Assembly (NCBI GenBank): GCA_963422385.1
Contig: OY729432.1
Coordinates: forward strand, 1,736,001 to 1,800,000
From: JAJDTQ01 sp963422385
GTDB taxonomy: Bacteria; Desulfobacterota; Binatia; UBA9968; JAJDTQ01
Length of the DNA stretch: 64,000 bases
Direction: 5' to 3'
The notes under the pieces were generated by a model that ran no database searches, was not told where the DNA came from, and saw only the letters and a program-made list of their open reading frames with translations. The position numbers and the translations under genes are program-made. Within the stretch, counting starts at the first letter, position 1. Every line of letters starts with the position of its first letter. This document shows, one piece after another, positions 1-7,818 of the stretch.

Positions 1-779
1 GCGAGAGGCTGGACGCCGAAGGCGAACGCCGTGCTCTTGCCGTCGGTTTTGTGACCTGGTGACCGGCCGTACTCGTCCTGCTGGTCATACCCCATGGCGA
101 ACTCAAGGTGGTTGATCTTTGCCATGCCCATGGCCGGGAGCTTCTTCCAGGCCAGCACGACACTGCGGTCCTGCGAGCCGCCCAACGCCAGCGCGTTGAT
201 GAACAGCGAATCCTCTGTCCGGCCAAAGGCCTGCTGCTTGTTGCCGCTGAAAGAAGGATTGTAGCCGTAACCCACCGTGGGGAGCCACGGGTTCGTCTTC
301 TCGAAGTGGAGGTACGCATCACCGTCGAACGCTACCGACGAGTTGCCGCTGAAGGTCCACTTGACCTCGTAGAACCCTTGCTGGGAAGTGACGTTGATGT
401 TGGGCCTGAAGCGCCGGATCCGGATCACACCGTTCTGGTAGCCTTCCCCGGGGTTGTCTTCACTCAGCCACATGCTCGAATAGACCTGCAGCCGCTGCCC
501 GAAGGTGATGCTCCAGTTGTTGTCCGCCGCCGCGATGGTGAGACCCTTGCCGGCGGAGTACTTGAAGGACGGCGCCTTCGCTTCCGCGGCAAGCGCACCC
601 TCCACGCTCTCATTGGCGGCTTCCTGGTTCTGCTTCAGTTGGGCCAATTCCCTTTCGAGGGTCTGTATCCTCGTATCCACATCGGACGCCTGGACCGGCG
701 ACGCAGCCAGTGCCAAGGCCCCCATCAGAGCCACGGCGCTTGCCAAACCGAGCGCCTTTTTCAAGAACACCATATTCAT
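1..779 (-). CDS. Porin, phosphate-selective porin O/P-like, left copy (3' end cut by window edge)
   Basis: Reading leftward from the ATG at 779, about 259 codons are visible before the window edge. They give the same signal peptide (MNMVFLKKALGL...SPVQA), short N-terminal coiled-coil segment and beta-barrel start as the right-hand copy at 1136. A strong AAGGAGGAGG ribosome site precedes the start. In the aligned part I see only five base differences from the right copy, all in the linker after the coiled coil (Val/Ala, Gly/Ser, Glu/Lys and Ser/Ala changes plus one silent change). It should insert in the outer membrane and form a diffusion channel; the substrate cannot be read from sequence. 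The gene is divergent from its twin. It is partial only because the window ends here. Confidence 0.85.
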   Translation of the reverse strand, partial: MNMVFLKKALGLASAVALMGALALAASPVQASDVDTRIQTLERELAQLKQNQEAANESVEGALAAEAKAPSFKYSAGKGLTIAAADNNWSITFGQRLQVYSSMWLSEDNPGEGYQNGVIRIRRFRPNINVTSQQGFYEVKWTFSGNSSVAFDGDAYLHFEKTNPWLPTVGYGYNPSFSGNKQQAFGRTEDSLFINALALGGSQDRSVVLAWKKLPAMGMAKINHLEFAMGYDQQDEYGRSPGHKTDGKSTAFAFGVQPL

Positions 780-805
780 GACCTCCTCCTTGGTAATCAG
801 AGTTA
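1..805. repeat. Left arm of long inverted repeat (porin duplication)
   Basis: Base i of this arm pairs with base 1915-i of the right arm (1110-1914) without any indel. I found only five mismatches, clustered at about 556-610. The arm may continue left of the window. The inner boundary at 805 lies 26 bases upstream of the porin ATG, so the repeat includes the ribosome site but not the promoter. Confidence 0.93.
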
Positions 806-1109
806 GATACGATAAACAGCAAATCTGTTTTGCATATTTCTACGTTTTCGGCCGTCTCCATGCAATTGTTCACAGGTATGGTTTTATAGACGCAAGGCTC
901 AGAACGAACTGAATTTAGTACCTGAGTTCTAATTTTAGGCAAATCCAAGCCTTCCTAATATGAAGATGAGTCTGAAACGAGGTGATTGATCTGATTGAAC
1001 CAGGACTAAATTCCCCTGCCTGCGCCCTTCCCACCTACTCCCACCACCACAATGCCTCAAGATCAGGTAGTTTCCCAGCTTCAGACCGAGACGCCACCGA
1101 AGAGCACCG
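806..1109. promoter_or_regulatory. AT-rich spacer between divergent porin genes
   Basis: This roughly 300-base spacer is the unique centre of the inverted repeat and separates the two divergent porin starts. It is clearly richer in A and T than its surroundings and must hold both promoters, but I could not pick convincing -35/-10 pairs. The two halves are not related to each other, so the duplicated genes are read from different upstream sequences. I see no gene in it. Confidence 0.5.
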
Positions 1110-1914
1110 TAACTCTGATTACCAAGGAGGAGGTCATGAATATGGTGTTCTTGAAAAAGGCGCTCGGTTTGGCAAGCGCCGTGGCTCTGATGGGGGCCTT
1201 GGCACTGGCTGCGTCGCCGGTCCAGGCGTCCGATGTGGATACGAGGATACAGACCCTCGAAAGGGAATTGGCCCAACTGAAGCAGAACCAGGAAGCCGCC
1301 AATGAGAGTGCGGAGAGTGCGCTTGCCGCGAAAGCGAAGGCGCCGTCCTTCAAGTACGCCGCCGGCAAGGGTCTCACCATCGCGGCGGCCGACAACAACT
1401 GGAGCATCACCTTCGGGCAGCGGCTGCAGGTCTATTCGAGCATGTGGCTGAGTGAAGACAACCCCGGGGAAGGCTACCAGAACGGTGTGATCCGGATCCG
1501 GCGCTTCAGGCCCAACATCAACGTCACTTCCCAGCAAGGGTTCTACGAGGTCAAGTGGACCTTCAGCGGCAACTCGTCGGTAGCGTTCGACGGTGATGCG
1601 TACCTCCACTTCGAGAAGACGAACCCGTGGCTCCCCACGGTGGGTTACGGCTACAATCCTTCTTTCAGCGGCAACAAGCAGCAGGCCTTTGGCCGGACAG
1701 AGGATTCGCTGTTCATCAACGCGCTGGCGTTGGGCGGCTCGCAGGACCGCAGTGTCGTGCTGGCCTGGAAGAAGCTCCCGGCCATGGGCATGGCAAAGAT
1801 CAACCACCTTGAGTTCGCCATGGGGTATGACCAGCAGGACGAGTACGGCCGGTCACCAGGTCACAAAACCGACGGCAAGAGCACGGCGTTCGCCTTCGGC
1901 GTCCAGCCTCTCGC
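1110..1914. repeat. Right arm of long inverted repeat (porin duplication)
   Basis: Reverse-complement partner of 1-805. It starts at the TAACTCTGATTACC segment just upstream of the ribosome site and runs through the first 260 codons of the porin. The true outer end is unknown because the left arm meets the window edge. Confidence 0.93.
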
Positions 1915-2605
1915 GAAGGCCAAGGGAATGGGTGGGTTCGACGTTTCGAGCTTGAAGTACAGCTTCGGCTACGAGTCGCTGAAGGATATGTCCCATGGCC
2001 CCGGCAGTATATATGGTCCGACCACTCAAGAGCGGGTAAATCTGATCAATGCAAAGAGTTACGGCGACGACAATACCGGCTTTTCCTTTGATACTAAGAC
2101 TGGAGATAAGAAGAAGAACGTGGGCGGGACAGGCAAGGTCAAGGGTGATCACCGCTACATGGTTCATGGTCTTGGTTGGTCGCCGATGAAGTGGTTCGGC
2201 CTTGGCTTCAACTTCGCCACTTACGAGGGGGATGCGGACAGCGGTGTCGCCAATGACATCGAGGTCTCCGAGGTACGCTTGGCGGCTATCATGTGGTTGT
2301 GGGGCCCCAAGAGCGGGATGATGGGTGGAAGCAAGAAGGAAGGTGGTATCTATCTCTCCCCACTTTACACCAAGGCGGATTTCAAGTCCAATAAGAAAGG
2401 GGACAAGGACACGGAGGTCACCAACAATGGGTTGGCGGTCGTGTACAATGTCCCCGGTGGTTGGATGCAGATCCACGGCGTTTGGGACAGGCTCGGTTGC
2501 GAGGAGGGGGGTTCCCTTTGCGACACCGCTTCCATCAAGAAGGTGGCGAAGGCGGACAAGAGCAGTTTCGACGTATTCACCGTGATCGTCGAGTACCGGT
2601 TCTAG
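1136..2605 (+). CDS. Porin, phosphate-selective porin O/P-like, right copy (complete)
   Basis: A 489-residue outer-membrane protein. Residues 1-31 are a classic signal peptide ending SPVQA. Residues about 33-52 form a short coiled coil (TLERELAQLKQNQ), as in trimeric OprP/OprO-type porins. The rest alternates in beta-barrel fashion and ends in the C-terminal YRF signature recognised by the BAM machinery. The ATG at 1136 is chosen over an upstream in-frame ATG at 1052 because AAGGAGGAGG sits just before it and the signal peptide starts here. The family link is recalled from the fold pattern and the coiled coil. Anion or phosphate specificity is not proven. An intrinsic terminator follows, so the gene is monocistronic. 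Its divergent twin starts at 779. Confidence 0.88.
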   Translation: MNMVFLKKALGLASAVALMGALALAASPVQASDVDTRIQTLERELAQLKQNQEAANESAESALAAKAKAPSFKYAAGKGLTIAAADNNWSITFGQRLQVYSSMWLSEDNPGEGYQNGVIRIRRFRPNINVTSQQGFYEVKWTFSGNSSVAFDGDAYLHFEKTNPWLPTVGYGYNPSFSGNKQQAFGRTEDSLFINALALGGSQDRSVVLAWKKLPAMGMAKINHLEFAMGYDQQDEYGRSPGHKTDGKSTAFAFGVQPLAKAKGMGGFDVSSLKYSFGYESLKDMSHGPGSIYGPTTQERVNLINAKSYGDDNTGFSFDTKTGDKKKNVGGTGKVKGDHRYMVHGLGWSPMKWFGLGFNFATYEGDADSGVANDIEVSEVRLAAIMWLWGPKSGMMGGSKKEGGIYLSPLYTKADFKSNKKGDKDTEVTNNGLAVVYNVPGGWMQIHGVWDRLGCEEGGSLCDTASIKKVAKADKSSFDVFTVIVEYRF

Positions 2606-2638
2606 CAGCGTTATCCCGAACCGTAAAACGGTAATACG

Positions 2639-2676
2639 GCGGGGCCGTTCCTTTAAGGAGCGGCCCCGCTTTTTTT
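2639..2676 (+). terminator. Intrinsic terminator of the right-hand porin gene
   Basis: A nine-base-pair GC stem (GCGGGGCCG with CGGCCCCGC) around a TTCCTTTAAGGA-like loop is followed directly by seven T residues. It lies 34 bases after the porin stop codon. Confidence 0.9.
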
Positions 2677-2923
2677 ACAGGCTCGAAGGGCCGCTCCCAT
2701 GGAGACGGCACTTTTTTAGTGCCGGGGGTTCATGAAGCCGGCTCCGTTGAGAAAGCATCGGGAAACGGGGACGTTTTGCGACAAGCCGAACGCGACCGGC
2801 TTGACGATGGACGGTTTCCTGACTATACGTCGCGTAAGGAGAGATGGAGGATCACGATCGAGCCTGTTTCACGCTTGACGAGTTGCCGGGTCCCGTCGCC
2901 GTCACGGTTGTGGGGTCTGTATA
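2677..2923. other. Intergenic region with a promoter, no recognised gene
   Basis: Between the porin terminator and the next possible reading frame I see no gene. The only recognisable element is the promoter at 2801-2829. Confidence 0.5.
2801..2829 (+). promoter_or_regulatory. Sigma-70-type promoter for the small ORF and TPR lipoprotein
   Basis: TTGACG (2801-2806) and TATACG (2824-2829) are separated by exactly 17 bases. The site points toward the small ORF at 2924 and the lipoprotein gene at 3130. Confidence 0.6.
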
Positions 2924-3121
2924 GTGTCTGCTGATTTACCATGGCCTTCGGCAGATGGCCGTGGCGTCGGAAGAGCGGAGCCGTCAACTTGGCGCGACCG
3001 GGAAATGGACCGAGCAGCGAGACAAGCAGATCGAACGGCAGGGAAAGGTGCCGAGGACATCGGCGCCGGGATACGGGAAGCCGCGGCTGGCATCCGCGAG
3101 CTGTTGCAGGAAAGGAAGTGA
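2924..3121 (+). CDS. Possible small hypothetical protein upstream of TPR lipoprotein
   Basis: A GTG-started frame of 65 residues ends 8 bases before the ATG of the lipoprotein gene. The second half uses GC-rich third positions and encodes a plausible amphipathic helix (GAEDIGAGIREAAAGIRELL), which argues for translation. The first half is less convincing, and another frame also stays open here. There is no signal peptide or known domain. It lies downstream of the 2801 promoter, so it could be a coupled leader gene or chance. Confidence 0.35.
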   Translation: MSADLPWPSADGRGVGRAEPSTWRDREMDRAARQADRTAGKGAEDIGAGIREAAAGIRELLQERK

Positions 3122-3129
3122 TCCGGCAA

Positions 3130-3789
3130 ATGGTGAAATCCGCGCGGTGGATACGGAGACTCTTGGTTGGGGTTGCGGTTTGCGGGTTTCTGGCGGCAGG
3201 CATTGCCGGCTGTTGGAAGCCCGGGGGTATCGGGGTGGGGGGCAAGTACAATGACGCGTTGACGGAGTTGGGCAAAACCCCGCGCGGCGGGCAGGTAAAC
3301 AAGGCCATTGTGGACCTTGAGTACGTGGTGCGCCGGAACCCGAAATACCTGGACAGCCTCACGCAGCTCGGGCGCGCCTACTACTACGCCGGCCGGTACG
3401 GCTCGGCCTTCGAAGTGTTGAAGCGGGCGTTGGCTCTCAACCGCGAGGACGAGATGGGGTGGATCGTCCTTGGGTTGACCCAAATGCAGCGGGGCGATGA
3501 CGAGGCGGGCCTCGAGAGCTTCAAGGGAGGCCTGACGCTGTTGGCCAAGGCCACGCAGGACGGCTACAAGGACTTCACCGAGGAGTTCTGGGATAGCAGG
3601 GGCGTCGTGCGCAGAGCCCTCCGGCGAAGCATCTCGCTGGCGCGCAAGGGCGTAGGCGAGAAACGCCGGATCATTCAAGCCGGAGAACTATTGCTGCACC
3701 GCATCGACCGGGAACTCTACGATGCAGAGCAATATCAAAGCCACAGTGAATATCTGGATACCCGGCGGGACAGGGAAAAGGACAACTAG
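3130..3789 (+). CDS. TPR-repeat lipoprotein
   Basis: A 219-residue protein. The ATG at 3130 is preferred to the longer frame from 2941 because it begins a lipoprotein signal peptide (MVKSARWIRRLLVG...AGIAGC) with the acylated cysteine at residue 28. The upstream AGGAAAGGAAG is a reasonable ribosome site. Two to three tetratricopeptide repeats follow (for example LTQLGRAYYYAGRYGSAFEV). The C-terminal part is helical and charged. It should be anchored to the periplasmic face of a membrane and bind protein partners; no function can be named. The next gene is convergent. Confidence 0.75.
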   Translation: MVKSARWIRRLLVGVAVCGFLAAGIAGCWKPGGIGVGGKYNDALTELGKTPRGGQVNKAIVDLEYVVRRNPKYLDSLTQLGRAYYYAGRYGSAFEVLKRALALNREDEMGWIVLGLTQMQRGDDEAGLESFKGGLTLLAKATQDGYKDFTEEFWDSRGVVRRALRRSISLARKGVGEKRRIIQAGELLLHRIDRELYDAEQYQSHSEYLDTRRDREKDN

Positions 3790-3861
3790 CTCCCGTTCCT
3801 TGGCGCGATTGGAGAGTTGGGGACATGCGAGAAGGGTGTCGGGTCCCATGCGCCGGCGGTG

Positions 3862-4599
3862 TCAGAGAAAATGCAGCTTCAGGGCGCCGTCCCGCAGCTT
3901 CCGGTCCGTGGACCGTAGCCGTTCGGGGGTTCCCATATCCTGCCATTGACCGTCGAAGGGGAAGCCGCGGAGACTCTCGGCGCCGGCCAGCATTCGTGGG
4001 TACGTCGTGCGGGTGATGCTGAAGGGCTCCGGGCCTTCCATGTACTGGAAGATTCGGGGCTCCACGACGTGCACCCCGGTGAACATGTACTGCTCCAGAG
4101 GGTCGGACGCGTCGCCGGGTGCTTCATGGTGCAACAGCTTCCGTATTCTCCCCTCCGTATCGGTCCAGACGGACCCGTAAGCGTCCGCCATGGCGTCCTT
4201 GCGCAGCACCAGGGTCGCTGCCGCCTCGCGCTCGCGGTGAAACCGCAACACCTCATCCAGCCGCAGATCGATCAGCACGTCACTGTTGATGATCACGAAG
4301 GCGCCATGGTCCAGGAACCTCCTGGCTCCAAGCAGGCCGCCGCCGGTATCCAGCAGCACGGGTTCCCGGGAATAGGCAACGTCCACGCCGAAAAGGGAAC
4401 CGTCGCCGAGATACTCCTCGACCCGGTCGGCATGGTGATGGACGTTGACCACGATCTCGCGGACCCCGTAATGCCGCAACAGCATCAGCGGATAATCGAT
4501 CATGGGCCGGCCGTTCACCCGCACGAGGCATTTGGGCAGGGTGTCGGTCATGGGCCGGAGCCGGGTCCCCAGGCCCGCGGCGAAGAGCATCGCCTTCAC
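3862..4599 (-). CDS. murU: N-acetylmuramate-1-phosphate uridylyltransferase-like nucleotidyltransferase
   Basis: A 245-residue sugar-nucleotidyltransferase. The N-terminus carries the GxGTRLRP signature followed by LPKCLVRVNGRPMI, the nucleotide- and Mg-binding loop. The ATG at 4599 overlaps the stop of the upstream kinase gene by 4 bases. In Pseudomonas, AmgK phosphorylates MurNAc/GlcNAc at C1 and MurU makes UDP-MurNAc, bypassing de novo murein synthesis; the genes are adjacent there too. The pairing makes MurU likelier than mannose-1-phosphate guanylyltransferase, which this family also resembles. Cytoplasmic. Confidence 0.75.
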   Translation of the reverse strand: MKAMLFAAGLGTRLRPMTDTLPKCLVRVNGRPMIDYPLMLLRHYGVREIVVNVHHHADRVEEYLGDGSLFGVDVAYSREPVLLDTGGGLLGARRFLDHGAFVIINSDVLIDLRLDEVLRFHREREAAATLVLRKDAMADAYGSVWTDTEGRIRKLLHHEAPGDASDPLEQYMFTGVHVVEPRIFQYMEGPEPFSITRTTYPRMLAGAESLRGFPFDGQWQDMGTPERLRSTDRKLRDGALKLHFL

Positions 4600-5666
4600 G
4601 CGATTTCCTCGAAGTGCGTGGCCAGGACCGGGATCAGGTGTTCCAATCCCGGCGCCCGTCCGAGATTCCTCTCGATGCGTCTCAACGTCGGGGCGATGTA
4701 TCGCTTGTAGCCGGGTTTGCCCTTGACCACGTCCAGGTATCGGAACCGCCCGACCACCTTGAAATCCCGTTGCAGGGCCGCGAGCAGGTAGGTCTCCCGA
4801 AATTCATCCCGGGCCGCCCGGGGCCCTCCCCATTCCGCCAGGCGTTCGAGATAGTAGTCGAGGAGCCGGTCTTCCACCGCCGGCGTGACCACTTGGTCCG
4901 TCTTCCGGTCGTTCAAGAGCGAAGCGAGGTCGTACTGGGCCGGCGCCAGCAGGGCGTCCTGAAAATCGATGACCACCACGGCGTCGTTATGAACCATGAG
5001 GTTCCAGCTATGGTAGTCCCGGTGATTCAGAACCCGCGGCCGGCCGGAAAGGTGCGCGCCGATGTTCTCGAAGGCCTCGTCGAGGAGCCGCCGTTCCACC
5101 GCCGGCAGCCCCCCCTGGTCTCCCGCCTCCAGGCCGTACTCGATGAAGTGGGCGAACTCCCAAAGGTAGAGCCGCCGGTCGAATGCCTGTTTGAAAGCCA
5201 TGCACTGGTCGTCCCGGGCCCGGGTGCCGCCAATCTGCAACACCAGCAGCTCGTCGATGGCCTTGCGGTACCACCGGATGACTTCCGCTTCCGGCGCTTC
5301 CCGCACCCGGTCCCAAAGGCAGACGTCTCCCAGGTCCTCCAGGAGCATCAGCCCTTGCTCCACCCAGTGGCCATGAACCGCCGGCACCCTGACCCCAGCC
5401 GCCTTGAGAAACCGGTGCACGTTCAGGAAGGGCAGCTCCTCCGGCGGCTTCTCGAACACGGCGAGCTCCTCCGAAGAGACCGGCAACTCCGAGTCGCTCC
5501 AGCTCATCACGATGGCCGAACCCGGACCTCCCGGTGCGTCGATTCCGGCGCGGAAATAGCGCCGGGAAGACGCGTCTCCCGCCAGTGCATCCAGCCCGGT
5601 GACCCGCGCCTCCGCGCCGAACGCTTCCGTCACCTTCTCCGCCACGGTCGCCCTCAACTCGTCCAT
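4596..5666 (-). CDS. amgK: N-acetylmuramate/N-acetylglucosamine kinase-like aminoglycoside phosphotransferase
   Basis: A 356-residue kinase of the APH fold. The AmgK-type N-terminal motif LAGDASSRRYFR is present. The catalytic loop HRDYHSWN and the metal-binding DFQD follow at about residues 220-245. A TTG at 5684 would add six residues. I chose the ATG at 5666, which has AAGG six bases upstream. It overlaps murU by 4 bases, forming a translationally coupled cell-wall recycling pair. Later recycling genes are not in the window, and an unrelated small-molecule substrate cannot be excluded. Confidence 0.75.
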   Translation of the reverse strand: MDELRATVAEKVTEAFGAEARVTGLDALAGDASSRRYFRAGIDAPGGPGSAIVMSWSDSELPVSSEELAVFEKPPEELPFLNVHRFLKAAGVRVPAVHGHWVEQGLMLLEDLGDVCLWDRVREAPEAEVIRWYRKAIDELLVLQIGGTRARDDQCMAFKQAFDRRLYLWEFAHFIEYGLEAGDQGGLPAVERRLLDEAFENIGAHLSGRPRVLNHRDYHSWNLMVHNDAVVVIDFQDALLAPAQYDLASLLNDRKTDQVVTPAVEDRLLDYYLERLAEWGGPRAARDEFRETYLLAALQRDFKVVGRFRYLDVVKGKPGYKRYIAPTLRRIERNLGRAPGLEHLIPVLATHFEEIA

Positions 5667-5778
5667 GAGCCTTGATGTAACCAATAGCCTTGCCGAATTC
5701 CAGAAGTCTCGGGAACCGACGCATGGACCCGCTCTCCGTCCGCTTTCTCCCCTCGCGGAAATGTGTTAGCCCCCCCTC

Positions 5779-6624
5779 ATGTCGTTCAGAGTCGGCATGG
5801 CGCAGATCAATCCGAAACTGGGCGACGTTGCGGCGAACATGGCCCTCTACGAGGCCGGAATCCGGGAGGCGGCGGATCGGGACGTGAACGTCGTGGTGTT
5901 TCCCGAGCTGAGTCTTACGGGTTACTTCCTGCGCGACATGGTGCCGGACGTGGCGGTTCGGCCGTCGAGCCCGGAGATGGAGCGGCTCAAGGGATTGAGC
6001 CGGGAGCTGTCCCTGGTGGCGGGACTGGTGCTGGAGAGCCCGGATCACCGCTTCTTCAACGCCGCGGTATATCTGGAGGACGGCGAGGTCCGGCACATCC
6101 ACCGGAAAGTGTACCTTCCGACCTACGGCATGTTCGACGAGCAGCGTTACTTCGCCCGGGGTGATCGGCTGAGGGCCTTCGACACCCGGCACGGCCGGCT
6201 CGCGTTGCTCATCTGCGAGGACCTGTGGCATCCGTCCACGGTCCACCTTGCGGCGCTGGACGGAGCCCTTTCGATCCTCTGCCCGTCCTCCAGCCCGTTG
6301 CGCGGCGTCACCGACGGCGCGGACCAGGACGACAACGCGCGTTACTGGGAGCTCATCACCCGGAGCTACGCCGAGACCTACGGCGTCTTCGTGGTCCACG
6401 CCAATCGGGTCGGCTTCGAGGACGGGGTCGGCTTCTGGGGCGGGTCCGGCATCCTCGACCCCTTCGGCCGCACGGTGTGCAAGGGGGACTACTACGAGGA
6501 GGAGTTCGTGGCCGGGGAAGTGTCCCACGAGGTGGTGCGGCGCAAGCGCACCCGGGCGCCGCTGATGCGCGACGAGGACGTGGACCTCACCATCCGGGAA
6601 CTGAAGCGCATCCGCCGGGGATAG
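5779..6624 (+). CDS. Carbon-nitrogen hydrolase, probable glutaminase partner of NAD synthase
   Basis: A 281-residue nitrilase-superfamily protein with the Glu-Lys-Cys triad at E43 (FPELSLTG), K110 (RKVYLPTYGMFDE) and C146 (LLICEDLWHP). The sequence closely resembles the N-terminal glutaminase domain of two-domain, glutamine-dependent NAD synthetases, and the synthetase gene follows after 9 bases. The inferred role is to release ammonia from glutamine and pass it to NadE. A stand-alone amidase role is the alternative. No clear ribosome site precedes the ATG. Confidence 0.8.
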   Translation: MSFRVGMAQINPKLGDVAANMALYEAGIREAADRDVNVVVFPELSLTGYFLRDMVPDVAVRPSSPEMERLKGLSRELSLVAGLVLESPDHRFFNAAVYLEDGEVRHIHRKVYLPTYGMFDEQRYFARGDRLRAFDTRHGRLALLICEDLWHPSTVHLAALDGALSILCPSSSPLRGVTDGADQDDNARYWELITRSYAETYGVFVVHANRVGFEDGVGFWGGSGILDPFGRTVCKGDYYEEEFVAGEVSHEVVRRKRTRAPLMRDEDVDLTIRELKRIRRG

Positions 6625-6633
6625 AGGGGCCGA

Positions 6634-7449
6634 TTGATTTCCACCAACGTCTCACTCATGCGCCGGATCCTGGTGGCGTTCATCCGGAACGAGGTGCGCA
6701 AGGTCGGCCTCGAGCGGGTGGTGGTGGGCCTTTCCGGCGGGGTGGATTCGAGCCTCAGCGCCCTGCTCGCGGCCGAGGCCCTGGGCCCGGACCAGGTGCT
6801 GGGGATCATGATGCCCTACAAGAGCTCCAGCGCGGAGAGCCTGGAGCACGCCCGGTTGGTAGTGGGGAAGAGCGGCATCCGCTCCGCTACCGTCGAGATC
6901 ACGGCGCAGATCGACGCCTATTTCGCGGCGTTCCCGGACGCCGACCCCAAGCGCCGGGGCAACAAGATGGCCCGGGAACGAATGACCATCCTCTACGACC
7001 ACTCGGCGCGGTGGGACGCCTTGGTAGCGGGCACCAGCAACAAGACCGAGCTGCTGCTGGGTTACGGCACCCTGCACGGAGACATGGCGTCCGCCCTGAA
7101 CCCTCTGGGCGACCTCTACAAGACTCAGGTGTGGGCCTTGAGCGAGGCGGTCGGCGTTCCCCAGGTGATCGTGGACAAGAAACCCTCGGCGGATCTGTGG
7201 GCGGGCCAGACGGACGAGGCCGAGTTGGGTTTCAGTTACCGCGCGGTGGACAAGTTGCTCTACCTGATGGTGGACCAGCGCTACGGTCGCGCCGAGCTCA
7301 TCGAGGCAGGCTTCGACCCCGAATTCGTCGATGACATCGCCCGGCGCATCATGACATCCCAATTCAAGCGCCGCCTTCCCGTCATCGCCAAGGTCTCCCA
7401 CCGGACCATCGACCGCGACTTCCGATACTCCCGGGACTGGGGCAAGTAG
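6634..7449 (+). CDS. nadE: NAD(+) synthase
   Basis: A 271-residue PP-loop ATPase with the SGGVDSS nucleotide-binding loop near residue 34, plus the downstream GTSNKTE and KKPSADLW motifs typical of NadE. It converts nicotinate adenine dinucleotide to NAD using ATP and ammonia. The protein lacks a glutaminase domain, which the preceding gene appears to supply. The start is a TTG at 6634 with GAGGGGC just upstream. An ATG at 6658 is a possible alternative and would remove eight residues. Confidence 0.93.
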   Translation: MISTNVSLMRRILVAFIRNEVRKVGLERVVVGLSGGVDSSLSALLAAEALGPDQVLGIMMPYKSSSAESLEHARLVVGKSGIRSATVEITAQIDAYFAAFPDADPKRRGNKMARERMTILYDHSARWDALVAGTSNKTELLLGYGTLHGDMASALNPLGDLYKTQVWALSEAVGVPQVIVDKKPSADLWAGQTDEAELGFSYRAVDKLLYLMVDQRYGRAELIEAGFDPEFVDDIARRIMTSQFKRRLPVIAKVSHRTIDRDFRYSRDWGK

Positions 7450-7570
7450 GCCTGCGCCGATGCGTCGGGGATGAGGAATGGCCATTTGAGGTAATGATGA
7501 TTAAAGAATTGATCCGAACTGCCGAAGCCATCAATATGGACACAGTGGTACGTGGCATGTGAGGAGAGAC

Positions 7571-7774
7571 ATGACGGGTGAGATCATCACGATAATCGGG
7601 GTCGGGCTGGCCCTCGCAGCGTTCAACTGGCGCGTGATGGTGCGGCTTGAGAATCGGCTGGACAGCAGGATCGACCTGCTAGACGGCAGGATAAACGGGT
7701 TGCAGAAGGAAGTTCACGAGTTGGGACGGGAGTTTTCGGAACTGCGGGGAGAGATACGAGGCGGCCGGGAGTGA
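7571..7774 (+). CDS. Small membrane-anchored coiled-coil protein
   Basis: A 67-residue protein. Residues about 4-21 (EIITIIGVGLALAAFNW) are a single membrane helix. The rest is a heptad-like coiled coil (LENRLDSRIDLLDGRINGLQ) ending in a charged tail. GGAGAG immediately precedes the ATG at 7571, better than the in-frame GTG at 7559. Small proteins of this design are common in environmental genomes and have no assigned function. It stands alone between nadE and the convergent rsmI. Confidence 0.65.
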   Translation: MTGEIITIIGVGLALAAFNWRVMVRLENRLDSRIDLLDGRINGLQKEVHELGREFSELRGEIRGGRE

Positions 7775-7818
7775 CGGGCGAACCGCTGAGCCGGTAGCGT
7801 CATCGCCAGGGCTTGCCG

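Noticed and set aside
108..806. A 232-codon plus-strand frame and its counterpart at 935-1807 (minus)
   Set aside because: Antisense shadows of the two porin copies; they match each other only because the porin genes are duplicated.
2875..2925. TTGACG and TATAGT near the small ORF
   Set aside because: The spacing is 39 bases, too long for a sigma-70 promoter.
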